A model generated the notes under the pieces. The model was not told the origin of the DNA and did not search any database. It worked only from the letters and a program-made list of their open reading frames with translations. A program made the translations under genes and the position numbers. From Lewinellaceae bacterium (lineage in GTDB: Bacteria; Bacteroidota; Bacteroidia; Chitinophagales; Saprospiraceae), in NCBI GenBank assembly GCA_020636105.1, contig JACJYL010000001.1, positions 496,001 to 560,000 of the forward strand: DNA of 64,000 nt, given 5' to 3'. Positions 8,190 to 15,223 of this stretch are shown piece after piece; position 1 is the first letter of the stretch; each line of letters opens with the position of its first letter.

Positions 8190-11084
8190 ATGAGCGCAAA
8201 AATCAAAATCCTTCTTTTTACGGCAGCACTCATTCCCAATCTCCTTTACGCTCAAAAAGTGGATTGTTTCCAGAAAGGGCTGGATTCAAAAGACCCTGCG
8301 GAGCAGGTGACCTTTTTTACAAAAAGTCTGGAAGAAACGGGGCCAGATCCGGTCACCTACTATAACCGGGGAAACGGCAAATATGCCCTGTTTGACTATG
8401 CCGGCGCCATAAGCGACTTTACTGAAGCCATAAAACTCGATACCTTTTATTCTGTGGCCTATGCCAACAGAGGGATCGCTAAATATGATGCAAGGGATCA
8501 TGCCGGGGCCATTGCCGATTTATCAATGGCCATTGAAATTGATCCGCAATTTGCTTCAGCTTTTTACCATCGTGGCCTCGTGAAATCCGACCTGGGAGAT
8601 GAGCAAGGTGCCATAGAGGATTTTTCAAAAACTATTTTGCTGGACCCTGAATTTGAGCCAGCCTATGTCTCACGGGCCTATGTAAAAGTGGTTTTAGCCG
8701 ACAATCCCGGGGCGATTGCTGATTTTTCAAAAGCTATAGAAATTAATCCGTCTGATGGCACGAATTTTTACAATCGGGGTTATATAAAAGCAAAGTCAGG
8801 GGATTATGCCGGTGCCGCTGCTGATTTCACGAGCGCCATTGAGCTCGGTCTTGGGATGCAAGCGGTTTATTTTAATCGGGCTATTGCCAGAAACGCCCTT
8901 CAGGATTTACCGGGGGCTGTTGTTGATTATTCAGCTGCCATCGAATTGGATTCCAATTTTACTGATGCTTATACCTACAGGGGAAGAGCCAGGTTTGATA
9001 TGGAAGATTATGCCGGGGCACTTGCCGATTTTACAGAAATCATAGCCCGCGAACCGGCATGGAGTACGGGATATTTCAATCGGGCCATCACCCAAGCGGC
9101 TTTAAAAGACTATCCGGAGGCTATTGCCGATTATTCAAAAGCCATTGAACTCGATCCGGAGGAGGATGATGCTTATATCAATTTAGGATTATTATTTTTT
9201 GAACAAAATGATCCGGTCAGCGCCATAAAAGTTACGGAAACGGCTTTGGAAAACGGAATTCACAATCCTGAATTGAACCAAAACTTGGGATACTTTTATC
9301 TTGATGTCGGAAATTACGATAAGGCTGTTGAAACCTTTGAATCCTATTTACAATCGATACCCGATGGAGAGACCCTTAATGTCACCCTTGGGCTCTCTAT
9401 CGCCTGTTTTTTAAAAGGGGACTCATTGACTTCGAAAATTTACCTCGTCCAGGCTATTATCATGGAACCCCTCCTGGGAAAAGGAATAGAAGGCTTGTCA
9501 GTACTGGAAAGTCAGGGATTTACCTTTTCTCAAAAGTTAAAAGATTCCCTGAAATTGATGTTTGATCAGTTCCAAAAAGGAGGGGATCCGAAAGTTTCTG
9601 CGGAGCAGTTGACCCTTTTTACAAAAAAACTGGAAGAGACCGGTCCTGATGCAATCGCTTATTGTAAACTGGGCAACGAGAAGTCAGATCTTCAGGATGA
9701 TGCCGGCGCGATTTCTGATTACTCAAAAGCGATTGAACTCGCCCCCAACTTTGCCATGGCTTATTACTTCCGGGGTGTTGCCAAATCAAAGATGGGGGAT
9801 AATCCGGGCGCCATATTGGATTATTCAAAAGCCATCGAACTCGAACCCAACTTTGCCATAGCTTATGACGTCAGGGGCAACGCGAAATCAGCGTTACAGG
9901 ATTATCCGGGAGCCATATCGGATTATACTAAATTGATTGAATTAAATCCGTCCGATGAGATGAATTTTTACAATCGGGGCTATATGAAATCAGAATCGGG
10001 TGATTATACCGGTGCGGTGGCTGATTTTACGAGGGCCATTGAACTCGACCCAAAAAATGCTGATTCTTATTACAACCGGGGCAGGGCTAAATCAAATCTA
10101 CAGGATCATTTAGGTGCTATTTCGGATTTTTCAAAAGTCATCGAACTCGACCCCAACTTTCCAATGGCTTTTTACGACAGGGGTGTTGCTAAATATTTGA
10201 TGCAGAATTATCCAGATGCACTATTGGATTATTCAAAAGCCATCGAACTCGAACCCAACTTTGCACTGGCCATTTTCTACCGGGGTTGTGTTAAAAGTGA
10301 GATGCAAAATTATCCAGATGCACTATTGGATTTTTCAAAAGCCATCGAACTTGATCCGGATTTTTTAGAGGCTTATTACAACCGTGGTGGGACAAAATCT
10401 GACCTACAGGATTATGCGGGTGCCATATTGGATTACTCAAAAACCATTGAACTTGACCCCAACTTTGCCATGGCTTATTACTTCCGGGGTGTTGCTAAAT
10501 CTACCAAGGAAGATTACGCAGGCGCCATTATGGATTATTCAAAAGCCATTGAACTTGACCCCAACTTTCCAATGGCTTTTTTCTACCGTGGTGTTGCTAA
10601 ATCTATTAAGGAAGATTGGGCAGGCGCCATAATGGATTACTTAAATGCCATTGAACTGTCTCCAAAATATGCTTCGGCCTACCAAAACCTGGCAATTTCA
10701 TATGCCAGCCAAAACGACTATGATGCTGCTATCGAAACCCTTGAAAAAGCTAAGAAAAATGAGATCCATGAATCAAGTTTGCTTGACAATTTGGGGTATT
10801 GTTATTTGGAAAAGGAAAATTACGATAAAGCTATTGAGCAATTCAATGAGTGTATAAAAATTGGAAACGATATAGATTCTATAGACGCAATTCTTGGCCT
10901 TTCTTTGGTATACTTTTACAAAAATGATAAAAAAAATGCTAAAAAATATCTTGATCAGGCCAGAGAGATGAAACCGATATTGAACAAAGGAATGCAAGGG
11001 TTATTGGAGCTGGAGAAAGAAGGCTATTCTTATTCGGAAAAGAAAAAAGAAACTTTGAAAAAGATGTTTGAAGTATTTAAATAG
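8190..11084 (+). CDS. Exported TPR-repeat protein made of two long duplicated modules
   Basis: A 964-aa protein with a signal peptide (ending LLYAQ) followed almost entirely by tetratricopeptide repeats with the usual pattern (YxxRGxAKxxLxDYxGAIxDYSKAIELDPNF). It should form a long superhelical protein-binding scaffold in the periplasm or at the cell surface; the partner is unknown. The protein consists of two homologous halves: residues about 27-460 and 461-964. Each half begins with a matching block (EQVTFFTKSLEETGPD / EQLTLFTKKLEETGPD) and ends with a matching block (SQGFTFSQKLKDSLKLMF / KEGYSYSEKKKETLKKMF). Repeats in the second half are nearly identical at DNA level, suggesting recent expansion. 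The EAD-like gene follows with only 34 bases between stop and the preferred ATG. Confidence 0.85.
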   Translation: MSAKIKILLFTAALIPNLLYAQKVDCFQKGLDSKDPAEQVTFFTKSLEETGPDPVTYYNRGNGKYALFDYAGAISDFTEAIKLDTFYSVAYANRGIAKYDARDHAGAIADLSMAIEIDPQFASAFYHRGLVKSDLGDEQGAIEDFSKTILLDPEFEPAYVSRAYVKVVLADNPGAIADFSKAIEINPSDGTNFYNRGYIKAKSGDYAGAAADFTSAIELGLGMQAVYFNRAIARNALQDLPGAVVDYSAAIELDSNFTDAYTYRGRARFDMEDYAGALADFTEIIAREPAWSTGYFNRAITQAALKDYPEAIADYSKAIELDPEEDDAYINLGLLFFEQNDPVSAIKVTETALENGIHNPELNQNLGYFYLDVGNYDKAVETFESYLQSIPDGETLNVTLGLSIACFLKGDSLTSKIYLVQAIIMEPLLGKGIEGLSVLESQGFTFSQKLKDSLKLMFDQFQKGGDPKVSAEQLTLFTKKLEETGPDAIAYCKLGNEKSDLQDDAGAISDYSKAIELAPNFAMAYYFRGVAKSKMGDNPGAILDYSKAIELEPNFAIAYDVRGNAKSALQDYPGAISDYTKLIELNPSDEMNFYNRGYMKSESGDYTGAVADFTRAIELDPKNADSYYNRGRAKSNLQDHLGAISDFSKVIELDPNFPMAFYDRGVAKYLMQNYPDALLDYSKAIELEPNFALAIFYRGCVKSEMQNYPDALLDFSKAIELDPDFLEAYYNRGGTKSDLQDYAGAILDYSKTIELDPNFAMAYYFRGVAKSTKEDYAGAIMDYSKAIELDPNFPMAFFYRGVAKSIKEDWAGAIMDYLNAIELSPKYASAYQNLAISYASQNDYDAAIETLEKAKKNEIHESSLLDNLGYCYLEKENYDKAIEQFNECIKIGNDIDSIDAILGLSLVYFYKNDKKNAKKYLDQAREMKPILNKGMQGLLELEKEGYSYSEKKKETLKKMFEVFK

Positions 11085-11118
11085 ATTTCTATTGGATAAC
11101 CATATTAATCCAACTACC

Positions 11119-11928
11119 ATGTTCTCAAAAATATCCAAATTTATTAAAGGTTTCTCTGGTAAGGATACCGGTACAACAGAGGAGCTAAAAAACCAGGTCA
11201 GGACCCTCCTGGCACAAGGGGAATTACCGGAAGCCATCCAACTCCTGGTCGACGCCGGTTACCCATCCCTGATATTGCTCAAAACTCAATGGGACAATGC
11301 CCATAAACAGTTTGAAGATCGAAAGATCAATGCGGAGACATTCAACATTACCAGAAACCGGATCACCTATGCTGTCCTCGAAACTATGGATCCTTCTGAA
11401 CAAATGACCTCTAAAAACCGGAAGAAGGAAAGCAACCAGAATTCGGTAAATTTACCAGATGGGTTTACCGAAGATCAACGTCGGCAATTGATTGCACTCC
11501 TGGCAAAAAATCAATGGAAACAAGCCCTTGAATCAGGGAAAGATTTCAGCAAGGAAGGTCTGATGTTTTTCACCAGGAACCGGCAGCTTGAGCGTGATTT
11601 CAATCTGGGGCTTGTATCGAATGAGCATCACCAACGAACCCTGCAACAAATAAAACAGGCACTGCTCTCCATGGTGTTGCCCGACGGAGCTGGTGAGCCA
11701 ATAAAACTCACTGATGCACAAAAAGCAAAACTCCATTCATTGTTGGAGCAAAAAAAATGGCCCGAGGCCCTGGAATTGGCTTGCGGATGGAGTAGCGCTT
11801 TTCTTACCTGTTCAAGCCGGTATTATGCCCTTGAAAGAGATTTTCATTTGGGATTGGTAACGCCCTCGGATTACGATAAAACTTTGAAAGAAATAGCAAA
11901 AGACATTCAGCGAATAGGGCAGGGATGA
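11119..11928 (+). CDS. Protein of three tandem EAD11-like (effector-associated domain) repeats
   Basis: A 269-aa cytoplasmic protein without signal peptide. The ATG at 11119 is chosen because the alternative TTG at 11068 would overlap the upstream TPR gene and add a poorly conserved leader. After a short basic N-terminus there are three related helical units of about 70 residues, at roughly 20-95, 115-185 and 195-265. Each begins with a (L)xxLLAxxxxxEAL block, continues with a helix containing an aromatic-Arg-x-x-x-Leu-Glu-Arg-Asp-Phe type segment (RNRQLERDFNLGLVS, RYYALERDFHLGLVT), and ends with a helix like LKEIAKDIQRI. This pattern matches my memory of effector-associated domain 11, an adaptor found in bacterial conflict and signalling systems. 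No effector domain is fused or adjacent. Assignment is by pattern only. Confidence 0.6.
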   Translation: MFSKISKFIKGFSGKDTGTTEELKNQVRTLLAQGELPEAIQLLVDAGYPSLILLKTQWDNAHKQFEDRKINAETFNITRNRITYAVLETMDPSEQMTSKNRKKESNQNSVNLPDGFTEDQRRQLIALLAKNQWKQALESGKDFSKEGLMFFTRNRQLERDFNLGLVSNEHHQRTLQQIKQALLSMVLPDGAGEPIKLTDAQKAKLHSLLEQKKWPEALELACGWSSAFLTCSSRYYALERDFHLGLVTPSDYDKTLKEIAKDIQRIGQG

Positions 11929-11936
11929 TCCTGCGA

Positions 11937-11957
11937 GAATCTTTTTGGTAAAGATTC
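11937..11957 (+). terminator. Hairpin after the EAD-like gene, possible terminator
   Basis: A perfect 8-bp stem (GAATCTTT / AAAGATTC) with a 5-base loop, 8 bases after the stop codon. No T-run follows, so intrinsic termination is uncertain; it may instead protect the 3' end of the mRNA. Confidence 0.35.
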
Positions 11958-12327
11958 GAAGTCCCTCATCATACACTTTTTTGATGGTTTTGACGGGTCA
12001 TTTCATCAAAACAGGTATTTATACGCTTTTTTTCCCAAAAATTATTTTCCAATTTTGCCTTGAGATGATAAAAACCCGTCCGGCTTTCTTAAAAATGAAA
12101 GGGTCAGGACGGTTCTGCCTCTTGATTTCCCTTAGCCATTCTTCAAGCGATCTTCGCTAAAATCAATGAAAACCCCCAAAATTCCAATGAAACTATTTTA
12201 CCAATTTCTGTTTAACCTTCCCCCTTCATAAAACAGCTTAAAATACCTCTTTCCAGAAGTATTCTATTGCCATTAGGCTTCCCTTCTTTTTTGAGTAGTA
12301 AAGCGTACCTTGCCGATAAAATGATTT
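11958..12327. other. Intergenic region with a hairpin
   Basis: No convincing gene. A structured segment at 12076-12112 has arms CCGTCC / GGACGG and an inner CTTTC / GAAAG pair. A frame at 11945-12160 exists but has an implausible translation. The CYTH gene start follows. Confidence 0.4.
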
Positions 12328-12804
12328 ATGGCACTGGAAATAGAACGCAAATTTCTCGTCAACGGAGATTTTAAAAGGCATGCAAGTAATTCCTTTGAAA
12401 TAGTGCAGGGATATTTAAATTCAACCCCTGAAAGATCTGTTCGGATCAGGATAAAAGGGGATAAAGGCTTTCTTACCATTAAAGGGATGGGCAATGAATC
12501 CGGGGTGTCGAGATACGAGTGGGAAACCGAGATAAAAAAAGAGGATGCTTTGGATTTATTGAAACTTTGTGAACCGGGCGCCATCCATAAAATCAGGTAT
12601 TTAATCCCGTCGGGGGAACATGAATTCGAAGTGGATGAATTTTTTGACGAAAATGCAGGATTGATTATTGCAGAAATTGAATTGAGTCATGAAGATGAAG
12701 GATTTGAAAGGCCTGATTGGCTGGGGCGGGAAATTACCGGATTACCACAGTATTATAATGCAGTTCTGATGAAAAATCCTTATTCAAAGTGGAAAAAACA
12801 ATAG
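12328..12804 (+). CDS. CYTH-domain protein (triphosphate tunnel metalloenzyme family)
   Basis: A 158-aa stand-alone CYTH protein. The diagnostic ExExK motif is at residues 4-8 (EIERK), followed by the alternating charged strands of the eight-stranded tunnel: RSVRIRIKG, GFLTIKG, RYEWETEI, KIRYLIP, FEVDEFF and AEIELSHEDE. Bacterial proteins of this size that have been studied hydrolyse inorganic triphosphate or other triphosphorylated compounds using a divalent metal; adenylate cyclase activity is also known in the superfamily. The substrate cannot be told from sequence. The gene converges on the GH27 gene and shares a hairpin with it. Confidence 0.85.
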   Translation: MALEIERKFLVNGDFKRHASNSFEIVQGYLNSTPERSVRIRIKGDKGFLTIKGMGNESGVSRYEWETEIKKEDALDLLKLCEPGAIHKIRYLIPSGEHEFEVDEFFDENAGLIIAEIELSHEDEGFERPDWLGREITGLPQYYNAVLMKNPYSKWKKQ

Positions 12805-12829
12805 GGTGCACTTGATTAAAATGCACCCT
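12803..12829 (-). terminator. Terminator hairpin between convergent CYTH and GH27 genes
   Basis: A perfect 8-bp stem (AGGGTGCA / TGCACCCT) with an 11-base loop overlaps the CYTH stop codon. On the minus strand it is followed within a few bases by a T-rich tract (TTGTTTTTT), so it probably ends the leftward GH5-CE2-GH27 transcript; it may also act on the plus strand. Confidence 0.65.
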
Positions 12830-12872
12830 GCAACACTGGATTTTGTATGTAACAAAATTTGGACTAATAAAA

Positions 12873-14084
12873 TTATTGTTTAGTGAGTCGAACCATCAGG
12901 CAATCATGCCCGGGAATAACCGCCTTAAGGTTTTGAGCCGTGGTGCCTATATCCTTTTTATTAAAAAGATCCCTGATGGAGTAGGTGTGCTGGCCGATAT
13001 CAAGACTCCTGCCAACAAAACTGTCGCCGATCTGATCCCTGTTCCAGTCAAAATTGATGTCAAGCGGCGCTTCCTTCATGTTGACAAAACACATGGCCCA
13101 GGCACCATCGGCCAAAGGTTTGAGCCATATATCCAGGTCGCCATCATTCATCAGTCGAAATCCCTGCACCCCCAATGGATCCTGGTTGACCGCGATCACT
13201 TCTTTATTGGTCAGGATATCAAGGGTTTGCTTTGAAGCGGAACGAAGATCATTTCCCATAATTAAAGGAGAGGCCAGCATCGCCCACATTCCAAAATGTA
13301 CCCGGTCTTCACCGCTGGTCATGCCATTTCCCACTTCCATCATATCAAAATCGTTCCAGTGACCAGGGCCTGAGGCCGAACGGATACCTTTTCTCAAATT
13401 AATGATCCTCCACACCCCTAGAGAGGACCAGCCGCCATAGCCATATTCACAATCCCAGCAGGGAGTGATATCCCCGGAAACCCGCCATAAATGCCCAATG
13501 TCTTTCGCCCATTTCCAGGGCTCATCGGTACCCCATTCGCAAATACTGAAAACCACTGGCCGGCCGGCTGCATACAAGGCATCTCTCATGGTAGTATAAG
13601 CTTCCTCTGCATTCAGTTTTCCCGTATTGCACCAATCGTATTTCAAAAAATCTATCCCCCAGCTTGCATACAACAGCGCATCCTGGTATTCGTGCCCACG
13701 ACTTCCCGGAAATCCGGCACAAGTCTTGGTTCCTGCACAATTGTACAAACCGAATTTCAACCCTTTGCCATGCACGTAATCGGCCAGGTTTTTCATGCCG
13801 GAAGGGAATTTTGCAGGGTCGGCCACCAGGTTTCCGGAAGCATCCCGCTCATGCGACATCCACCCGTCATCGAGCACAATGTATTCATAACCAGATTCTT
13901 TTAATCCAAGGTTGACAAAAGCATCTGCGATATCCCGGACAAGTTGCTCATTAATATCGATGGCAAAAGTATTCCAGCTGTTCCAGCCCATGGGTGGTGT
14001 CTGGGCCAATCCTTCAAATTTTTGACTGTATGAGGAGGTTGATAAAAAGGTAATTACAAGTATAAATAAACTTTTTTTCATCAA
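12873..14084 (-). CDS. GH27 alpha-galactosidase
   Basis: A 403-aa exported alpha-galactosidase that removes alpha-1,6-linked galactose side groups, here probably from galactomannan. A signal peptide (ends SSYSQ) precedes the (beta/alpha)8 barrel. Family GH27 hallmarks are PPMGWNSWN at residues 30-38, VLDDGW at 70-75, the nucleophile Asp150 in FLKYDWCN, and the acid/base Asp205 in RVSGDI. A C-terminal beta domain of about 85 residues ends the protein. There is no T9SS tail, so a periplasmic location is likely. It is the last gene of a leftward operon, 25 bases after the esterase gene. Removal of galactose would expose the backbone to the GH26 and GH5 mannanases encoded nearby. Confidence 0.93.
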   Translation of the reverse strand: MMKKSLFILVITFLSTSSYSQKFEGLAQTPPMGWNSWNTFAIDINEQLVRDIADAFVNLGLKESGYEYIVLDDGWMSHERDASGNLVADPAKFPSGMKNLADYVHGKGLKFGLYNCAGTKTCAGFPGSRGHEYQDALLYASWGIDFLKYDWCNTGKLNAEEAYTTMRDALYAAGRPVVFSICEWGTDEPWKWAKDIGHLWRVSGDITPCWDCEYGYGGWSSLGVWRIINLRKGIRSASGPGHWNDFDMMEVGNGMTSGEDRVHFGMWAMLASPLIMGNDLRSASKQTLDILTNKEVIAVNQDPLGVQGFRLMNDGDLDIWLKPLADGAWAMCFVNMKEAPLDINFDWNRDQIGDSFVGRSLDIGQHTYSIRDLFNKKDIGTTAQNLKAVIPGHDCLMVRLTKQ

Positions 14085-14109
14085 TGCTGATTTTATTGAA
14101 AGAAGGAAG

Positions 14110-15192
14110 TTACCAATTCATTTTGGCTTTTAGAAGTGAAGATAAGGCTTCAGCGATCTGTGCATGTTCTTTAATGTCCGGATGGTAGTCACACCCGCTG
14201 TTGAATTGCCCTGAAAAAAAGAAATGATCCACTTTAAGATCGCCTTTGTCGTGCATTGTTTTGACTACACGTGACAAGTTTTTTTTCATGTCCGCTTTTA
14301 GACTTTCATCCGCCATTGGACTGTTCAGACAAATGATCTGAGCAGTAGGGTAGTAGAACCGAAGTTTCTCTATGAAGGCGACATAAGCATTACAAAAAGT
14401 ATCAGCATCCTGAATACCATCATTCTGTCCGAGGCAAATGGTTACCACATCGGGTTGATAATTTTTAAAATTCCAGGCAAGACTATCCCCGCGCATATCG
14501 ATATTGTCATAAACCTGGGGCATCAATACATCCAAATTGCAACAGCTGTGAATCAGCCCAATACCAGATACGGAGCTGAGGTGCCAATCTGCTTTTAAAG
14601 CCCTGGCTGTTACAGGTCCGTAGCTTAGATAAGCATTGTGTTGATCATGCCATTTTCCACCGCCACAAGGAATGCCTGAAAGATCGGCACTGGCCCCGCA
14701 AGTGATGGAATTTCCAATGAATTCGATCTTATGCCGGGGTGGCGGAGGTAGGGAAAGTAGTTTATTGCAAATGATCCCGCCTAATTCCAGCCAGCCGATG
14801 TTGGCTTCGGTATCTTTACAAACCAATAACGTATGTCGCCCTTCAGGCAAGCCACTGGCCACTTCAATCGTGTCTATAGCTCCTGTGGTCTGAATTCTTC
14901 TGCTTTCTCCATCGACAACCACCTGAAGGTAATTTTGATTTTGACCCCAAAGCTGCTGATCGCGGACGATGATCCGGCAGTCTTTTCCTTTAAAGATGGC
15001 TTCAAAATAAATGCCGGGCTGATAAAACCTCGGCCACAGCGGATCACGAAAATCAATTCTGCCAACAAACCGTATATTTTTGTCGGTGGGAAGGAAAATC
15101 CTGTCCTGTTTTACCACCGTCTGGTTTTGAATGGCACATCCAAAAATCAGCAAGGAGACGAACAAAAAAAAGGCAAGGAATCCGGTTCTCAT
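14110..15192 (-). CDS. SGNH carbohydrate esterase, CE2-type lipoprotein
   Basis: A 360-aa esterase with a lipoprotein signal (LLIFGC, Cys19). Residues about 40-150 form the N-terminal jelly roll typical of CE2 esterases (FVGRIDF, YLQVVVDG, GRHTLLVCKDTE), and the SGNH hydrolase domain follows. The block I motif reads FIGNSITCG, with Ser162 as nucleophile and Asn in place of the more common Asp. The C-terminal catalytic His lies in the segment DYHPDIKEHAQIAE. Studied CE2 enzymes remove acetyl groups from plant polysaccharides, including mannans, which fits the locus. It sits between the GH5-like and GH27 genes with gaps of 31 and 25 bases. Confidence 0.85.
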   Translation of the reverse strand: MRTGFLAFFLFVSLLIFGCAIQNQTVVKQDRIFLPTDKNIRFVGRIDFRDPLWPRFYQPGIYFEAIFKGKDCRIIVRDQQLWGQNQNYLQVVVDGESRRIQTTGAIDTIEVASGLPEGRHTLLVCKDTEANIGWLELGGIICNKLLSLPPPPRHKIEFIGNSITCGASADLSGIPCGGGKWHDQHNAYLSYGPVTARALKADWHLSSVSGIGLIHSCCNLDVLMPQVYDNIDMRGDSLAWNFKNYQPDVVTICLGQNDGIQDADTFCNAYVAFIEKLRFYYPTAQIICLNSPMADESLKADMKKNLSRVVKTMHDKGDLKVDHFFFSGQFNSGCDYHPDIKEHAQIAEALSSLLKAKMNW

Positions 15193-15223
15193 ATCATTTT
15201 AACTTTCAGTTTGAAATTTGCAT

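Noticed and set aside
7936..8199. Possible 87-aa membrane protein on the minus strand
   Set aside because: The hydrophobic stretch is a reading of AT-rich repeat-like DNA, and the frame overlaps the TPR start on the opposite strand.
8190..11928. TPR protein and EAD-like protein as a two-gene defence system
   Set aside because: The TPR protein has a signal peptide and the EAD-like protein does not, so they should be in different compartments; adjacency alone is not enough.
11945..12160. Possible 71-aa gene after the EAD-like gene
   Set aside because: The translation is low-complexity, overlaps hairpins, and shows no domain or sensible start context.
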